Source: Curtobacterium flaccumfaciens (lineage in GTDB: Bacteria > Actinomycetota > Actinomycetes > Actinomycetales > Microbacteriaceae). Taken from it: DNA of 62,113 nt. Where the stretch lies: contig NZ_JABMCF010000027.1 of the NCBI RefSeq assembly GCF_013359815.1, forward strand, positions 1-62,113, in the 5' to 3' direction. How positions within the stretch are numbered: the first letter of the stretch is position 1; the number at the start of each line of letters is the position of its first letter. This document shows positions 7,949 to 16,652 of the stretch, piece after piece. The position numbers were made by a program, and so were the translations under genes. The notes beneath the pieces are model-generated. The model had not been told where the DNA came from. It saw nothing but the letters and a program-made list of their open reading frames with translations, and did not search any database.

Positions 7949-8368
7949 TCAGCGATCAGGACGAGGAGCCATGCCATTGAACACAGCCCATCGAGTTGCT
8001 GTAGAGCTGTTCACATACCCCTGACCACCGGCGTACTGGAAACCGAGATAGCACCCTGGTTCAGCATAACTTGTGACCTCATAGGTAATATTGGCAATCA
8101 GCTTCACGCTGACAGCGCGATCTGGAGCGTCAACGGCTACGCAGCGCTCGAAAGAACCACGTACCTGCTTGATTTTGATTGCCTTGATCTCCCTAGGGGA
8201 ATCACCCACCGGTCGGAAGGTGAGTACGACTGAGGGCTTCGTGATCACGGACGGTGACGGAGCAGCCAGGGCCGCCCCGTTCGCAAAACCGCAAGCTCCA
8301 GTGACCGCAGCAGCAGAGACCACGGCCAACGCAACGAGGCGATGTCTGATTGATCGTGTGCCAAGCAT
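7949..8368 (-). CDS. Small secreted protein, paralogue of the adjacent gene
   Basis: The 139-residue product has a clear signal peptide (RHRLVALAVVSAAAVTGAC, then AALAAP). The mature part ends TATRWAVFNGMAPRP. ATG 8368 is chosen over an earlier TTG because GGGAG lies six bases upstream. Its C-terminal third aligns with the next gene upstream (matching GYVNSSTATRWAVF against GIINSNTSSHWTVY). The mature protein has two Cys (ERCVAV, GCYLG), possibly one disulphide. I do not recognise a family. Its place beside cellulase and expansin genes suggests an extracellular or plant-facing role. G+C is visibly lower than in the flanking genes. Confidence 0.75.
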   Translation of the reverse strand: MLGTRSIRHRLVALAVVSAAAVTGACGFANGAALAAPSPSVITKPSVVLTFRPVGDSPREIKAIKIKQVRGSFERCVAVDAPDRAVSVKLIANITYEVTSYAEPGCYLGFQYAGGQGYVNSSTATRWAVFNGMAPRPDR

Positions 8369-8545
8369 AATATCTCCCAATCTATTACTTTCTGCGCCCT
8401 ACCTTTTTGACGCTTCGCTCTCCAGCGGAAACAATCCAATTCGATGAAGTAGGCCACACTCTGCGCGTCTTCCACCCCGCATCCCCCATTTCTGACTGAC
8501 GAACGCCAGAACTGCACGGAGATGACAATCTAACCCAATGTGCCG

Positions 8546-9010
8546 TCACTTCAGAGCATAAGGAGCCGGCGGACGCCCAGCGTAAACTGTCCAATGGCTC
8601 GACGTGTTACTATTGATGATGCCCCTCGAACCAATATAGAAATTGCCGTCGGGGCAATTCAACTTTGAGAAGCTGTACACATTATAGTCCGTGTCAGGAA
8701 GGATCGAATTGGTCACGGGCACCACCTTCCACTGACCCCCCGTACCGGGAACGGAGAACGCATCGAAGTTGTAGCAACGGCCAACATTGCCACCCGGTTC
8801 CCTAATCAGGATGGACTTGACGGGGTGTGGATTGTTCCCCCAATAGGTCTGGAATACCATTGGCACGGCCGTACTCATGCTTCCGCGCAAGTCGTAATCT
8901 CGAGTCGCTGCCGAGGCCGACCCAGTTCCAGTGCCGACAGTTGTAAGCAAAACAAGCGCAAGGGCAAGAACCGGCAGAAACAGTTTGAATCGGTTGATTG
9001 CGTGATACAC
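8546..9010 (-). CDS. Small secreted protein, paralogue of the adjacent gene
   Basis: The 154-residue product has a signal peptide (FKLFLPVLALALVLLTTVG, then SASAATRDYD). Its mature domain has two Cys (GRCYNFDAF and KLNCPDG) and ends TVYAGRPPAPYALK. The GTG start at 9010 is supported by GGAG six bases upstream. It is a tandem paralogue of 7949-8368. No known family is recognised. The mature domain looks like a small beta-rich extracellular module. It lies in a leftward series with expansin and GH12 upstream, so co-regulation as an exported plant-interaction set is plausible. Confidence 0.75.
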   Translation of the reverse strand: MYHAINRFKLFLPVLALALVLLTTVGTGTGSASAATRDYDLRGSMSTAVPMVFQTYWGNNPHPVKSILIREPGGNVGRCYNFDAFSVPGTGGQWKVVPVTNSILPDTDYNVYSFSKLNCPDGNFYIGSRGIINSNTSSHWTVYAGRPPAPYALK

Positions 9011-9136
9011 AGGTAACTCCTTTTTTTCGGCCCCAATGGCCGGGATGTTTCTCGCGGTTTGAAAGAGATCTGGTCAGCTCAAGAGAGCCGCATTGCTAAG
9101 AACGTACATATGGACCGAGGCGTGAGAACATGCTGG

Positions 9137-9831
9137 CTACTTCTGCTGGTAAAGGTGCACGGAAGTGTGCTGCAATTTGCCCGGCTCGAGCCGAATGCCA
9201 CGCACGACTGCCCGATGCGCCAGCCGATCTCTCACGACAACAATGAATGGGCCGGTTCCTGCTCCCTGAGGAGCGAGCCAATATCCGTACGCAGTTCTGA
9301 CCAGGGGTTGCAGGTGCGTGGATCGCACGAGTTGCACACTGCTCAGTTCGTTACCGTTGTTGAGGATTTGGAGTGCCATCCACGATGCAGAGGAGCCCTC
9401 TTTAACTCGCACTGTCAGACTCGGAACATCGGGATTTCGCACAACGTGGTAGGAGACCTTCACGAGGCCCGCGTTATAATTATCGATCCGTCGAAAGGCC
9501 TTGGAACTGAGATCGATGTGTCCCGGCTCGCAGCCAGGACACTGGTCCACGACGATAACTCGGACCTTCCCTCGTGCACCTCGGACTTCGAGGTACTCAC
9601 CACAAGCCGCTCCATGCTTGTACTCCGACGGGCTCACAGCGACGTATAGATCGCCTGCAGGAACCTCGGGAAAAGAGCAATTCCCGTTGGCGACATGTTG
9701 ACCAGGTCGTAATGAGTCGCAATTTTGTGCGCTGGTTGAGGTTGCGTTTGGTTCTCAGCTGATCCATTTGTGATGAGAGACAGGATTATTGCTGCACTCC
9801 CCGTGAACGCCGCCCCTGACGAATCGACCAC
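9137..9831 (-). pseudogene. Expansin (DPBB domain plus CBM63), one frameshift
   Basis: The main frame, from about 9700 down to 9137, reads as a bacterial expansin. The double-psi beta-barrel shows DLYVAVSPSEYKHGAACGEY, then VDQCPGCEPGHIDLS with the conserved Asp. The CBM63-like domain shows SWMALQILNNGNELSSVQL and GTGPFIVVVRD. The N-terminus, with the signal-peptide-like stretch and IATHYDLVNMSPTG, lies in a different frame from GTG 9831. The two frames meet near 9690 at the segment before NCSFPEVP. One base indel therefore separates secretion signal from domain. Expansins loosen cellulose and hemicellulose non-enzymatically. The GTG start overlaps the GH12 stop, implying coupled translation in the intact form. 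A sequencing error would restore the gene. Confidence 0.8.
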
Positions 9832-9832
9832 A

Positions 9833-10594
9833 TCACACGCACGTCGATGACCGCTGTTCGACCCAATGATGCACCGTCGCAGAACCGGATCCATTGTCTA
9901 CTTCGATGCCAAACTCGGTTCCTACCAGGCGCAGCGCGGGGTCCGCGCCTTGGCCAGCGGCCAGCCGCATGAATTGCATCAGATCGAGTTGCCCTCTGAG
10001 TGCACTGTTGTCCGATACAAAGGAAACGACTGGCCCGCCGAACGCGCCGTCCCCCTTCCAAACTGACCACACCCGGCCAGCTATGCGCGCTTTTCCCACC
10101 GGCGAACCAGCCGGAGTGGTTCCTTCGTGCTCTCCCCAAATCATGACCTCAAGGGTTGGGTGGGTTTGCCAAGAGAGGTTTGGCGACGTTGACGCCCATA
10201 GGTCATATGCAACGTCGTAGCTGCCAACAGCCTTAACTTCATAGCCTACTTTGCTGCGCAGAGCGCATGACGACGGGCTACTGACATGAATCGGCAGAAG
10301 ACCGTTATGCAGCTTCGGGGTGTCCCAATGCCACCCTCGCACAATGGACGGATAGCCTTTTACGTTCTTTGTGGTCCCAGGCCAGTTCCACTCAAAGAGC
10401 GCTCGCTCTTGACGTTTTCGGATGGTTTGCCTGCCTGCTCCGTCGCTGCCCCACATGTTGTTATAGATGTAACTACCGTCGTTATAGACGGGAATCTTCG
10501 CGCCCGCGTCACTACTAGCTTGTGCAGTGCCTGCTACGAGGTTGAGAGCTGAGGCGGCAGTGATGATCAGTGCAACGGTTTTCGTAATCAGCAT
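9833..10594 (-). CDS. Secreted GH12 endoglucanase/xyloglucanase
   Basis: The 253-residue product has a signal peptide (MLITKTVALIITAASALNLV, cleavage near AQASS). The GH12 catalytic domain shows YIYNNMWGSDGAGRQT near the N-terminus and SYDVAYDLWAS. The likely nucleophile Glu is in PTLEVMIWGEHEG and the likely acid/base Glu in LVGTEFGIEVDNG. Length and motif order fit a single-domain GH12. It cuts internal beta-1,4-glucan or xyloglucan bonds outside the cell. GGAG six bases before ATG 10594 supports the start. The expansin gene follows with overlapping stop and start, which makes a wall-loosening operon. A perfect operator-like palindrome sits 67 bp upstream. Confidence 0.9.
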   Translation of the reverse strand: MLITKTVALIITAASALNLVAGTAQASSDAGAKIPVYNDGSYIYNNMWGSDGAGRQTIRKRQERALFEWNWPGTTKNVKGYPSIVRGWHWDTPKLHNGLLPIHVSSPSSCALRSKVGYEVKAVGSYDVAYDLWASTSPNLSWQTHPTLEVMIWGEHEGTTPAGSPVGKARIAGRVWSVWKGDGAFGGPVVSFVSDNSALRGQLDLMQFMRLAAGQGADPALRLVGTEFGIEVDNGSGSATVHHWVEQRSSTCV

Positions 10595-10660
10595 GAATAT
10601 CTCCAGGTGAGTCCGAACGTCGGCCTTGTCGGACCCGCACGACCGAACGGTCGGTTTTCG

Positions 10661-10676
10661 CTAGACGATCGTCTAG
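10661..10676. promoter_or_regulatory. Perfect 16-bp palindrome, candidate TetR-type operator
   Basis: CTAGACGATCGTCTAG is a perfect palindrome 67 bp upstream of the GH12 start, with further half-site-like TAGACG (10687) and GTCTAG (10709) nearby. The core TAGACGATCGTCTA recurs exactly at 52961 before a secreted protease gene and with two mismatches at 12528. Spacing and symmetry suit a dimeric TetR-type repressor. Confidence 0.65.
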
Positions 10677-10917
10677 GCTGGAAAGCTAGACGCCCTGGGC
10701 CGACCTTGTCTAGGGGGCATGGCGCGAAAGGGCCCGCCTGTATGAATTCGCAGAACCTGCAACCTCACTCCACGGGGCAACGACTCGTTGGCACGGCTCG
10801 TCGCTCGTCGGAGCGGGAGCGCACCCCGTGAAGCGGGTACTGTGACCGAACAAACGCAGTACAGAAGAAAGGCAACGCTCACTCATCATTGACCGGCGTC
10901 CCTGCCCTGTTAACGAC

Positions 10918-11914
10918 CTAGCTGTAGTTCCCGGTGAGGTTGTGGATGCGTTCTTGTGGGGTTTCGCCGCCGAGGCCGGTGTGTGGTCGGTGGTGATTGC
11001 AGTGATGCAGCCAGTCCGCGTAGGTCGCGGTCCTGGCTGCATCCCTGTCGTAGTGGCGGGCGTACGCTCACTCCGCCGCGAGGGTTCGGTTGAACCGCTC
11101 AACCTTCCCGTTCGTCTGGGGTCGGTAGGGACGTGTGAAGCGGTGCTTGGTCTGACCGAGCGCGGCCGCGGAGGCGTGGGAGCGGTAGCAGGCGCCGTTG
11201 TCCGTCACCATCGCGTCGACCTGGATGCCGGCGGCTGTGAAGAACATCTTCGCTCGGTCCCAGAACCCGACCGCGGTGTCGCCGAGCTCGTCGTCGTGGA
11301 TCTCTGAATACGCCAACCGGGAGTAGCCATCGACCGCGTGGTGCAGGAACCGGAACCCGCGACAACCGCGCATCCCGCCGAGCTGCGCGGTCCCGATTCA
11401 CGCCAGCGGCGCAGTCCTGCGCTGATCTGCGGCCATGGGCCCGCCACCCGCCACCGTCCGGGATCCGGCATTGCTTCTTGGTGTCGACGTGGACCAGCTT
11501 GCCAGGACGGGTTCTTTCGTATCGGACCGGTGCCCGCCGGCGCCCCGCCAATCCGGTGGCCTGGTCGATGTTGCGCAGTAACGGCATTCGGAACCGGGCC
11601 AGGACCCGCCCGACCGTTGATCGGGCCAGATGCAGATGAAACGCGATCCGGTGCGGCCCCCCACCGCTGTGTCAGACGCAGCGCGATGATCTGCCGCTCG
11701 GTCCGCGACGGCAGCCGGCTCGGACTGCTAAGGGACGTGATGACCGGTCCCGCATCGACAACCCGGCCCGATACCGGCGAGCCCATTTCGCTGCGGTCGC
11801 GGGTGAGCACTGGAACCGTTCCGCCGCTCGACGGATCGGCCAACTATCCTCGACGATCAGCCGGGCAAGACGTTCCCTGCCAGTCGGGATGAACGGGGCA
11901 TTAGCGTGAGTCAT
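10918..11914 (-). pseudogene. IS481-family transposase, frameshifts and a nonsense codon
   Basis: From ATG 11914 the helix-turn-helix N-terminus reads MTHANAPFIPTGRERLARL and QCSPATAAKWARRYR. The DDE catalytic core resumes in other frames (HHAVDGYSRLAYSEIHDDE and MVTDNGACYRS, then FTRPYRPQTNGKVERFNRT). After LAAE, a TGA stands where the family has Trp. The frame continues AYARHYDRDAARTATYADW to GGETPQERIHNLTGNYS, and its TAG stop uses flanking DNA. At least two frameshifts and one nonsense mutation make it inactive. Confidence 0.85.
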
Positions 11915-12008
11915 GAAGACCTCCGGTGCGACGTGGTGTGTAGTAACTCACATCGCCCCGGAGGTCTCCTTCTCACGTCACCCGATCACAACGTCCCGAG
12001 GAACTACA
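10923..12008 (-). mobile_element. IS481-type insertion sequence with 6-bp target duplication
   Basis: The ends are inverted repeats: left TGTAGTTCCCGGTGAGGTTG against right (complement) TGTAGTTCCTCGGGACGTTG. CCTAGC directly flanks both sides (10917-10922 and 12009-12014), a perfect 6-bp target duplication. The element is 1086 bp and carries one leftward transposase gene, which is broken. It sits between the GH12 operon and the protease genes. Confidence 0.88.
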
Positions 12009-12878
12009 CCTAGCGCTGGGTAGCTCAGAGGCGCTGAACACCACGCAACGATCGAGCACCGCATCAAACGGCGCGCAGCCAAGACGACGACCAAGGTTCT
12101 CCCGGATCGCCAGCAATGCGGCCGTCTTGAGCGCAATGTACCGTCCCAAACCACGGCAATCACTCGCCCGCCCAGGGCGCCAGGCAACGAGGCCGTCTGC
12201 ATGGCCCCTTCACCCCGCTGGCCCCCCTCCCCCGTTTGCACGTCCAGCGACGAAGCCACGACACCGACCGCGATGCAACAAGAACACTGAAGCGCCGTTA
12301 CACAGGGCCCGACTCATGAGTCGACCGACTTGGCGCCTTCAGTTACACCGACGACGCACGACGACACGGTCGGCAGCGCCGGGCACGACCACGACTCGCC
12401 GAACCAGACAGAGCCGAGAGCAGCGAACCGTTCAGGGCACGAGATCCCCCGATATGGGTCGAGAAACGGAACCGGAAGGCCAACACGCACCTGAAGCAAT
12501 CTTCAGAGACGTCGTCCGCAAGTCCGCTATACGATCGTCTGGCGAGCCACGGTAACGACAGCGCTACTTCTTCGTATGCCTCGGAACAGGACGAAAGCGA
12601 AAAGGCTTTTGCTTCGCATGTCTCGATGCACGCCTGCGTCTTTGGCGACACCGGGAACATACGTGGACGGCGATACTCACGCGATTGATCGGTTACTGTC
12701 AACACTAGACAATTTATGCACCTCCAGCCAAATTAACTGCTCTGAAATACGTCCGGAGCGTTGACAATACCCGCGGGCTCTCCGGCGCCCAGCTCGCCCT
12801 TCGGTGACATATCACAATTCATAGGCGGGATTGCGACACGACCAATCCACCATTTCGGCCCGGAACAGATTGAATGCC
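12009..12878. other. Gene-poor stretch upstream of protease gene
   Basis: No frame shows recognisable coding character. The 12490-12830 part is notably A+T-richer than the surroundings. A degenerate copy of the TAGACGATCGTCTA palindrome lies at 12528-12541 (two mismatches), and a lone TAGAC half-site is near 12708. It may hold the promoter of the protease gene that follows, for which TTGACAATACCC near 12761 could be a -35 region. Confidence 0.4.
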
Positions 12879-13760
12879 ATGCACAATCCCCTGAAGAGGA
12901 ACCCGCCGCTTGCACCGAGTATGCGTGGCAAGCGGATAACACTCGCCGTCGCCATTTCACTCGTCGGTGCCATCGTGTTGCCGGTTGCGTGCAGCTCACC
13001 CTCCTGGGGTGTTCCCAACGCCCCTCTTCGGGAGACACTGCCGGTGCGTGCCGGCACCGTCCTAACCTTCACGGGGCAGCAGGTCGGTCCGGCATATGTA
13101 CCTGACAAGTACTGCACGGCTGGGGCAGTCACGCAATGGAACAGTGCACTAGCTCGACTCACCCAGTACGTAGCCGCAATCCGTTATGTGGTCACCGCTG
13201 CCCACTGCGCATCACGAGTCGGGCAAACCGTGCAAGTAGCGGGAGAAAGTGTCGGACGCGTCTACTGGATTTCTCATGAATCCGACCTAGCCCTCGTTCG
13301 CGTGGAACCGACGCAGATTCGGCGCCTTCAATGCTCCGGGTCCGTGAGCGGTGCTCCACACTGCACAATCGTCTCACACGTCGTGCCCCGGGCAGTCGGA
13401 CAGATTGTTTTCGGATCAAGCGGTGTTCCAAACTCCGGCGTACTCACCGTAACCGGCTCTAGTATTCCCGCTGATCGCGAGTACTTCTGCATGAGTGGTA
13501 TCGCCACAGGAACCAACTGCGATCAGATTAACACTACAGTACCCTTCGGCTTGCAGCTACCGCCGCACCAGCAGATAGCGTACTCCACGGGAGTGGTTAT
13601 CCGAAACGGGGACTCCGGAGCCCCGGTTTTCAGCAGATCGGGAAAGCTGTACGGCATTCTAAGCGCTTCATATAACGACGCCTTCGAACGATACTCGACA
13701 TACGTTCCCATCGGGCGATTCTTCGACGAGCAACCGGCATACGGCCTGGTACTCGGATGA
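12879..13760 (+). CDS. Secreted trypsin-like serine protease, Pat-1/Chp-like
   Basis: The 293-residue product has a signal peptide (RGKRITLAVAISLVGAIVL, then VACSS). The chymotrypsin-fold domain has catalytic His in VVTAAHCA, Asp in ESDLALVRV and Ser in NGDSGAPV. Cys pairs around TAAHC and in the middle of the domain fit the secreted Pat-1/Chp family of Clavibacter, known as plant virulence or host-recognition factors. A TTG at 12831 with AGGCGGGA just before it is an alternative start. It heads a rightward series of related proteases interspersed with small secreted proteins. The triad is intact, so it is probably active. Confidence 0.85.
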   Translation: MHNPLKRNPPLAPSMRGKRITLAVAISLVGAIVLPVACSSPSWGVPNAPLRETLPVRAGTVLTFTGQQVGPAYVPDKYCTAGAVTQWNSALARLTQYVAAIRYVVTAAHCASRVGQTVQVAGESVGRVYWISHESDLALVRVEPTQIRRLQCSGSVSGAPHCTIVSHVVPRAVGQIVFGSSGVPNSGVLTVTGSSIPADREYFCMSGIATGTNCDQINTTVPFGLQLPPHQQIAYSTGVVIRNGDSGAPVFSRSGKLYGILSASYNDAFERYSTYVPIGRFFDEQPAYGLVLG

Positions 13761-13867
13761 AGACGGGGCAGCGGCCCGTTCGACACGCAAATTTCTCGGG
13801 CAGTTAAAGGACTCGAGGGCCTCGTTACCCGGCCGCAGTCCTCAAACCTATGTGGATGGAACCTTCC

Positions 13868-14983
13868 ATGCTGAAACAAGCTAGAACGAACATTCCCTAC
13901 AAATCAAAGCGCCGCCCCCGGAGGACAAACAAGGGTCCGAGAAACACTGGTTCAGCTCAGACCAGGCCGGCTGCAATGGTCCGTCTCGGCGCGGCAGCAG
14001 TCGTCGGTTCCCTGCTTCTGTTTGGCCTCGAAGTGTCAAACGCTTCTGCCGTCGAACCTACAATCCCACGTAATCCAGATCGTGCCGCCCTACCAATTAT
14101 CTCCGGAACGAAAGTCGTCGGACCGGAGAGCTATGGGTCTTGCACAGTGGGAGCAGTACTTACACCTTCGAGTTGGTTCTCGAGAATTACACCCTATCAG
14201 CAAGCTACTAGATGGATTGTGATTGCGAAGCATTGTGCACCGATGTACGCGAGTATTCACGTAGGAAGCAGAACGGTTGGGAACGTGGTCTGGCAATCCG
14301 CAACCTCCGACATCGAGCTCGTCCGAGTTTCGCCACAACCCGAGAATATGCGCGCTGTGTGCGTGGGTTCGAGCCACCCCGAGACCTGCGTGCTGCATCC
14401 TCGGTACATGCCACTGGCGAATAATCGAGTCTTCTTTCTTTCTGGTGGACGAGAAAGCCGCATGACCGTAAGCGGCTGGGAAGATGCACCAGATGAACGA
14501 TTCTGTACCAGCGGGTTTGCAACCGGAGTCAGATGCGAATTCAACAAATTTGAGCTCGGTCCCGGTATGTACGAGGGGCCCTACCAGCACCTGCAGGCAG
14601 CAAGTAGCTCCGTCCTCGACAGCGTAGCGCCAGGCGACTCGGGTGGGCCTGTCCTCACCTATAGTCGGAACCTCATTGGGGTCATCTCGAGCGGGTTGAG
14701 CGGCCACCTAGCTCGACACTATGGGTTCTACTATACGCCAATGCGGCAAGTTATGACTGAACTTCACTCCTACAGTCTCGGCCCGTCCGAATTTCCGGCG
14801 GCTGACGGTGAGTCGAACCCGTTAGTGAAGGCTGACGAATCCGTCGATGCGGGATGGACACTAGCACCGACGGAACCAACGACTCACAATAGTGAGACAC
14901 GCCCCGTACGGATGCAAACGACCGATAGCTCCATGTATTTCGGTCCTGCAGTTAGTCAGCAACGGACGCGCGCCGAGCGGTAG
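13868..14983 (+). CDS. Secreted trypsin-like serine protease, Pat-1/Chp-like, with C-terminal extension
   Basis: The 371-residue product has a long basic N-region followed by a hydrophobic segment (VRLGAAAVVGSLLLFGLEV) and an ASA cleavage-like site. Catalytic residues are His in VIAKHCA, Asp in SDIELVRV and Ser in PGDSGGPV. After the protease fold (ending near LHSYSLG), about 65 residues form a polar Ser/Thr/Glu-rich tail, absent from the neighbouring paralogues. ATG 13868 is chosen for GGATGGAACC upstream; ATG 13850 is possible. Family members in plant-pathogenic actinobacteria act in the apoplast. Confidence 0.85.
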   Translation: MLKQARTNIPYKSKRRPRRTNKGPRNTGSAQTRPAAMVRLGAAAVVGSLLLFGLEVSNASAVEPTIPRNPDRAALPIISGTKVVGPESYGSCTVGAVLTPSSWFSRITPYQQATRWIVIAKHCAPMYASIHVGSRTVGNVVWQSATSDIELVRVSPQPENMRAVCVGSSHPETCVLHPRYMPLANNRVFFLSGGRESRMTVSGWEDAPDERFCTSGFATGVRCEFNKFELGPGMYEGPYQHLQAASSSVLDSVAPGDSGGPVLTYSRNLIGVISSGLSGHLARHYGFYYTPMRQVMTELHSYSLGPSEFPAADGESNPLVKADESVDAGWTLAPTEPTTHNSETRPVRMQTTDSSMYFGPAVSQQRTRAER

Positions 14984-15170
14984 CAGCAACTATCGCCACG
15001 CCGCGAACTATTCAATCAATTGCCGCCACCCGGTCAACTGAACACCGGGAACATCCGTACCCGTTAATGATTACCGATTGGCCCGATCGAAACACTCCCG
15101 TGCACCGTCTGATCAAAGACAGACACCCTGACCCCGTCGCTCAATTTAACTTTTTGAAAGGGAAGCTCTA

Positions 15171-15695
15171 ATGAGTGTCACACATTTCTTCACGCAACGC
15201 TCGACCCGTGTGATTAACGTCTTCATTTTGCTTACCGCTACAACAGCGATCGCGTCGTCCGCCATGGTTGGCATGACCCCTACAAGCGCAAACGCGGCAA
15301 CCGTCCATACCTATTCGGCCGAGACACAGCGGAACCAGCCCAACGGATCGAATGCGACAGGTTCGGCGCCCCAGGACACGACCACGGTGACTCCCGGTTC
15401 TGCAACTACAAGTGATCCGACGGGGATTGAAGACAGCAAACGATGGGTCGGTGTGAACAGCCACGGCCCGTGGATCAACCTGTCGATTACCGCGCAGAAG
15501 GTCATCCTCGCAATGACATCGGCGGCCGTTACATCGGCGGTTTGTCGTCTGCCTGAAGTCGGTTGGGCTTTGTGTGCCCTTTCCGCTGTAGCCTTTACGG
15601 GACTGTTCGAGCTGCTGAAGAATCAGCATATTTGCCCGGACGATAAGCCTGTTTTCAAGTGGTACCTCAGCGATCACCCTTCGTACTGTCATTAA
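15171..15695 (+). CDS. Small secreted protein with C-terminal hydrophobic helix region
   Basis: The 174-residue product has a signal peptide (VINVFILLTATTAIASSAM, then ANAATV). A Ser/Thr/Asn-rich linker (residues about 50-90) follows. The C-terminal region alternates hydrophobic stretches and Cys: KVILAMTSAAVTSAVCRLPE, then WALCALSAVAFTGLFELL, then QHICPDDK and PSYCH. AAAGGGAAG lies seven to ten bases before ATG 15171. No family is recognised. The pattern of a soluble linker plus a hydrophobic, Cys-containing domain resembles some bacteriocins or pore-forming peptides, but that is a guess. It sits between two secreted proteases, so proteolytic maturation is conceivable. Confidence 0.7.
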   Translation: MSVTHFFTQRSTRVINVFILLTATTAIASSAMVGMTPTSANAATVHTYSAETQRNQPNGSNATGSAPQDTTTVTPGSATTSDPTGIEDSKRWVGVNSHGPWINLSITAQKVILAMTSAAVTSAVCRLPEVGWALCALSAVAFTGLFELLKNQHICPDDKPVFKWYLSDHPSYCH

Positions 15696-15773
15696 CTGTA
15701 TCAATATGGCCAATAGTCGAGTACACCTCGCGTCGTATCGCGAGGAGGGCCCATGATTCCAAGGAGTATTGAG

Positions 15774-16637
15774 ATGGCATTACCGACCAAACGGCGACAG
15801 AGCGTTCACCCTATTTCACGATCGCTTATCGCCGCAGTCACCCTACTCGTCCTTTCATCATTAACAGCGTTCATTGCCCCAGCGACTCCGGCACAGGCAG
15901 CTGCGCCCAACCGGCAGGGACTTCCTGTGGTCGCGGGAACGCGAATCGATATGCAGTATGGCGGCGAATGCACCGCGGGACTCGTCCTCAGAAAAAGCGG
16001 TATACTCGCGTTCCTGTCGATGAAGGAAAGAGCGACCCGCTACATAATCATCGCTGCCCACTGTGTTAACCGCCCTCAAGAAGGGATTCTTGTCGGCGAC
16101 ACTCTGGTCGGCGAGGTCCTGCAGCGTGACCCGGAATACGACATCGCGATTGCACGGGTTGAGCCGGTGGCGCATCAGCAAACATATTGTAGCCGGACTT
16201 CATTTGGCGGCGTTTCCTGTACACGTTCGTACACGTACACCCCGAGAGCGGTCGGGCGTGTGATTCTAGCGGACCCCCGGACTCGCGGAGATGGGTCCAT
16301 CGCGTTGAATGGCACTGGCTCGCCCGCCGGCGACGAAGCCTTTTGCACCAGCGGTTCTTTCAGCGGAGTTAACTGCGAGTTCCGCACAGCAACATACCCA
16401 CGGGATTCTAGTTGGTTCACTAAAGGTGTTCCAGAGGTCGCAAGGAACGATACGTTCTCACTCATGAGAGGAGATTCCGGCGGACCAGTGGTGTCGCCCT
16501 CAGGCAAGTTCTACGGCATCATCACCGATAGTGGGAGCTACTCCTCGGAACCGAGTCTCCTTGGTCTAATGGGGTATGTCGATGCGGCGAAGGTCCTCCG
16601 TTTTGCTAACGGCTACTCTATCGCTCCGGCAAGCTAG
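15774..16637 (+). CDS. Secreted trypsin-like serine protease, Pat-1/Chp-like
   Basis: The 287-residue product has a signal peptide (SLIAAVTLLVLSSLTAFIA, cleavage near AQAAA). The triad is His in IIAAHCV, Asp in EYDIAIARV and Ser in RGDSGGPV. AAGGAG about eight bases upstream of ATG 15774 favours this start over ATG 15753. It aligns along its length with the proteases at 12879, 13868 and 52009 (shared TAG-type Cys before the first strand, RAVG/RARG, and the CTSGSFSGVNCEF block). It is probably an active secreted protease acting on plant or competitor proteins. Confidence 0.88.
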   Translation: MALPTKRRQSVHPISRSLIAAVTLLVLSSLTAFIAPATPAQAAAPNRQGLPVVAGTRIDMQYGGECTAGLVLRKSGILAFLSMKERATRYIIIAAHCVNRPQEGILVGDTLVGEVLQRDPEYDIAIARVEPVAHQQTYCSRTSFGGVSCTRSYTYTPRAVGRVILADPRTRGDGSIALNGTGSPAGDEAFCTSGSFSGVNCEFRTATYPRDSSWFTKGVPEVARNDTFSLMRGDSGGPVVSPSGKFYGIITDSGSYSSEPSLLGLMGYVDAAKVLRFANGYSIAPAS

Positions 16638-16652
16638 GAAAGACCCGGCAAC

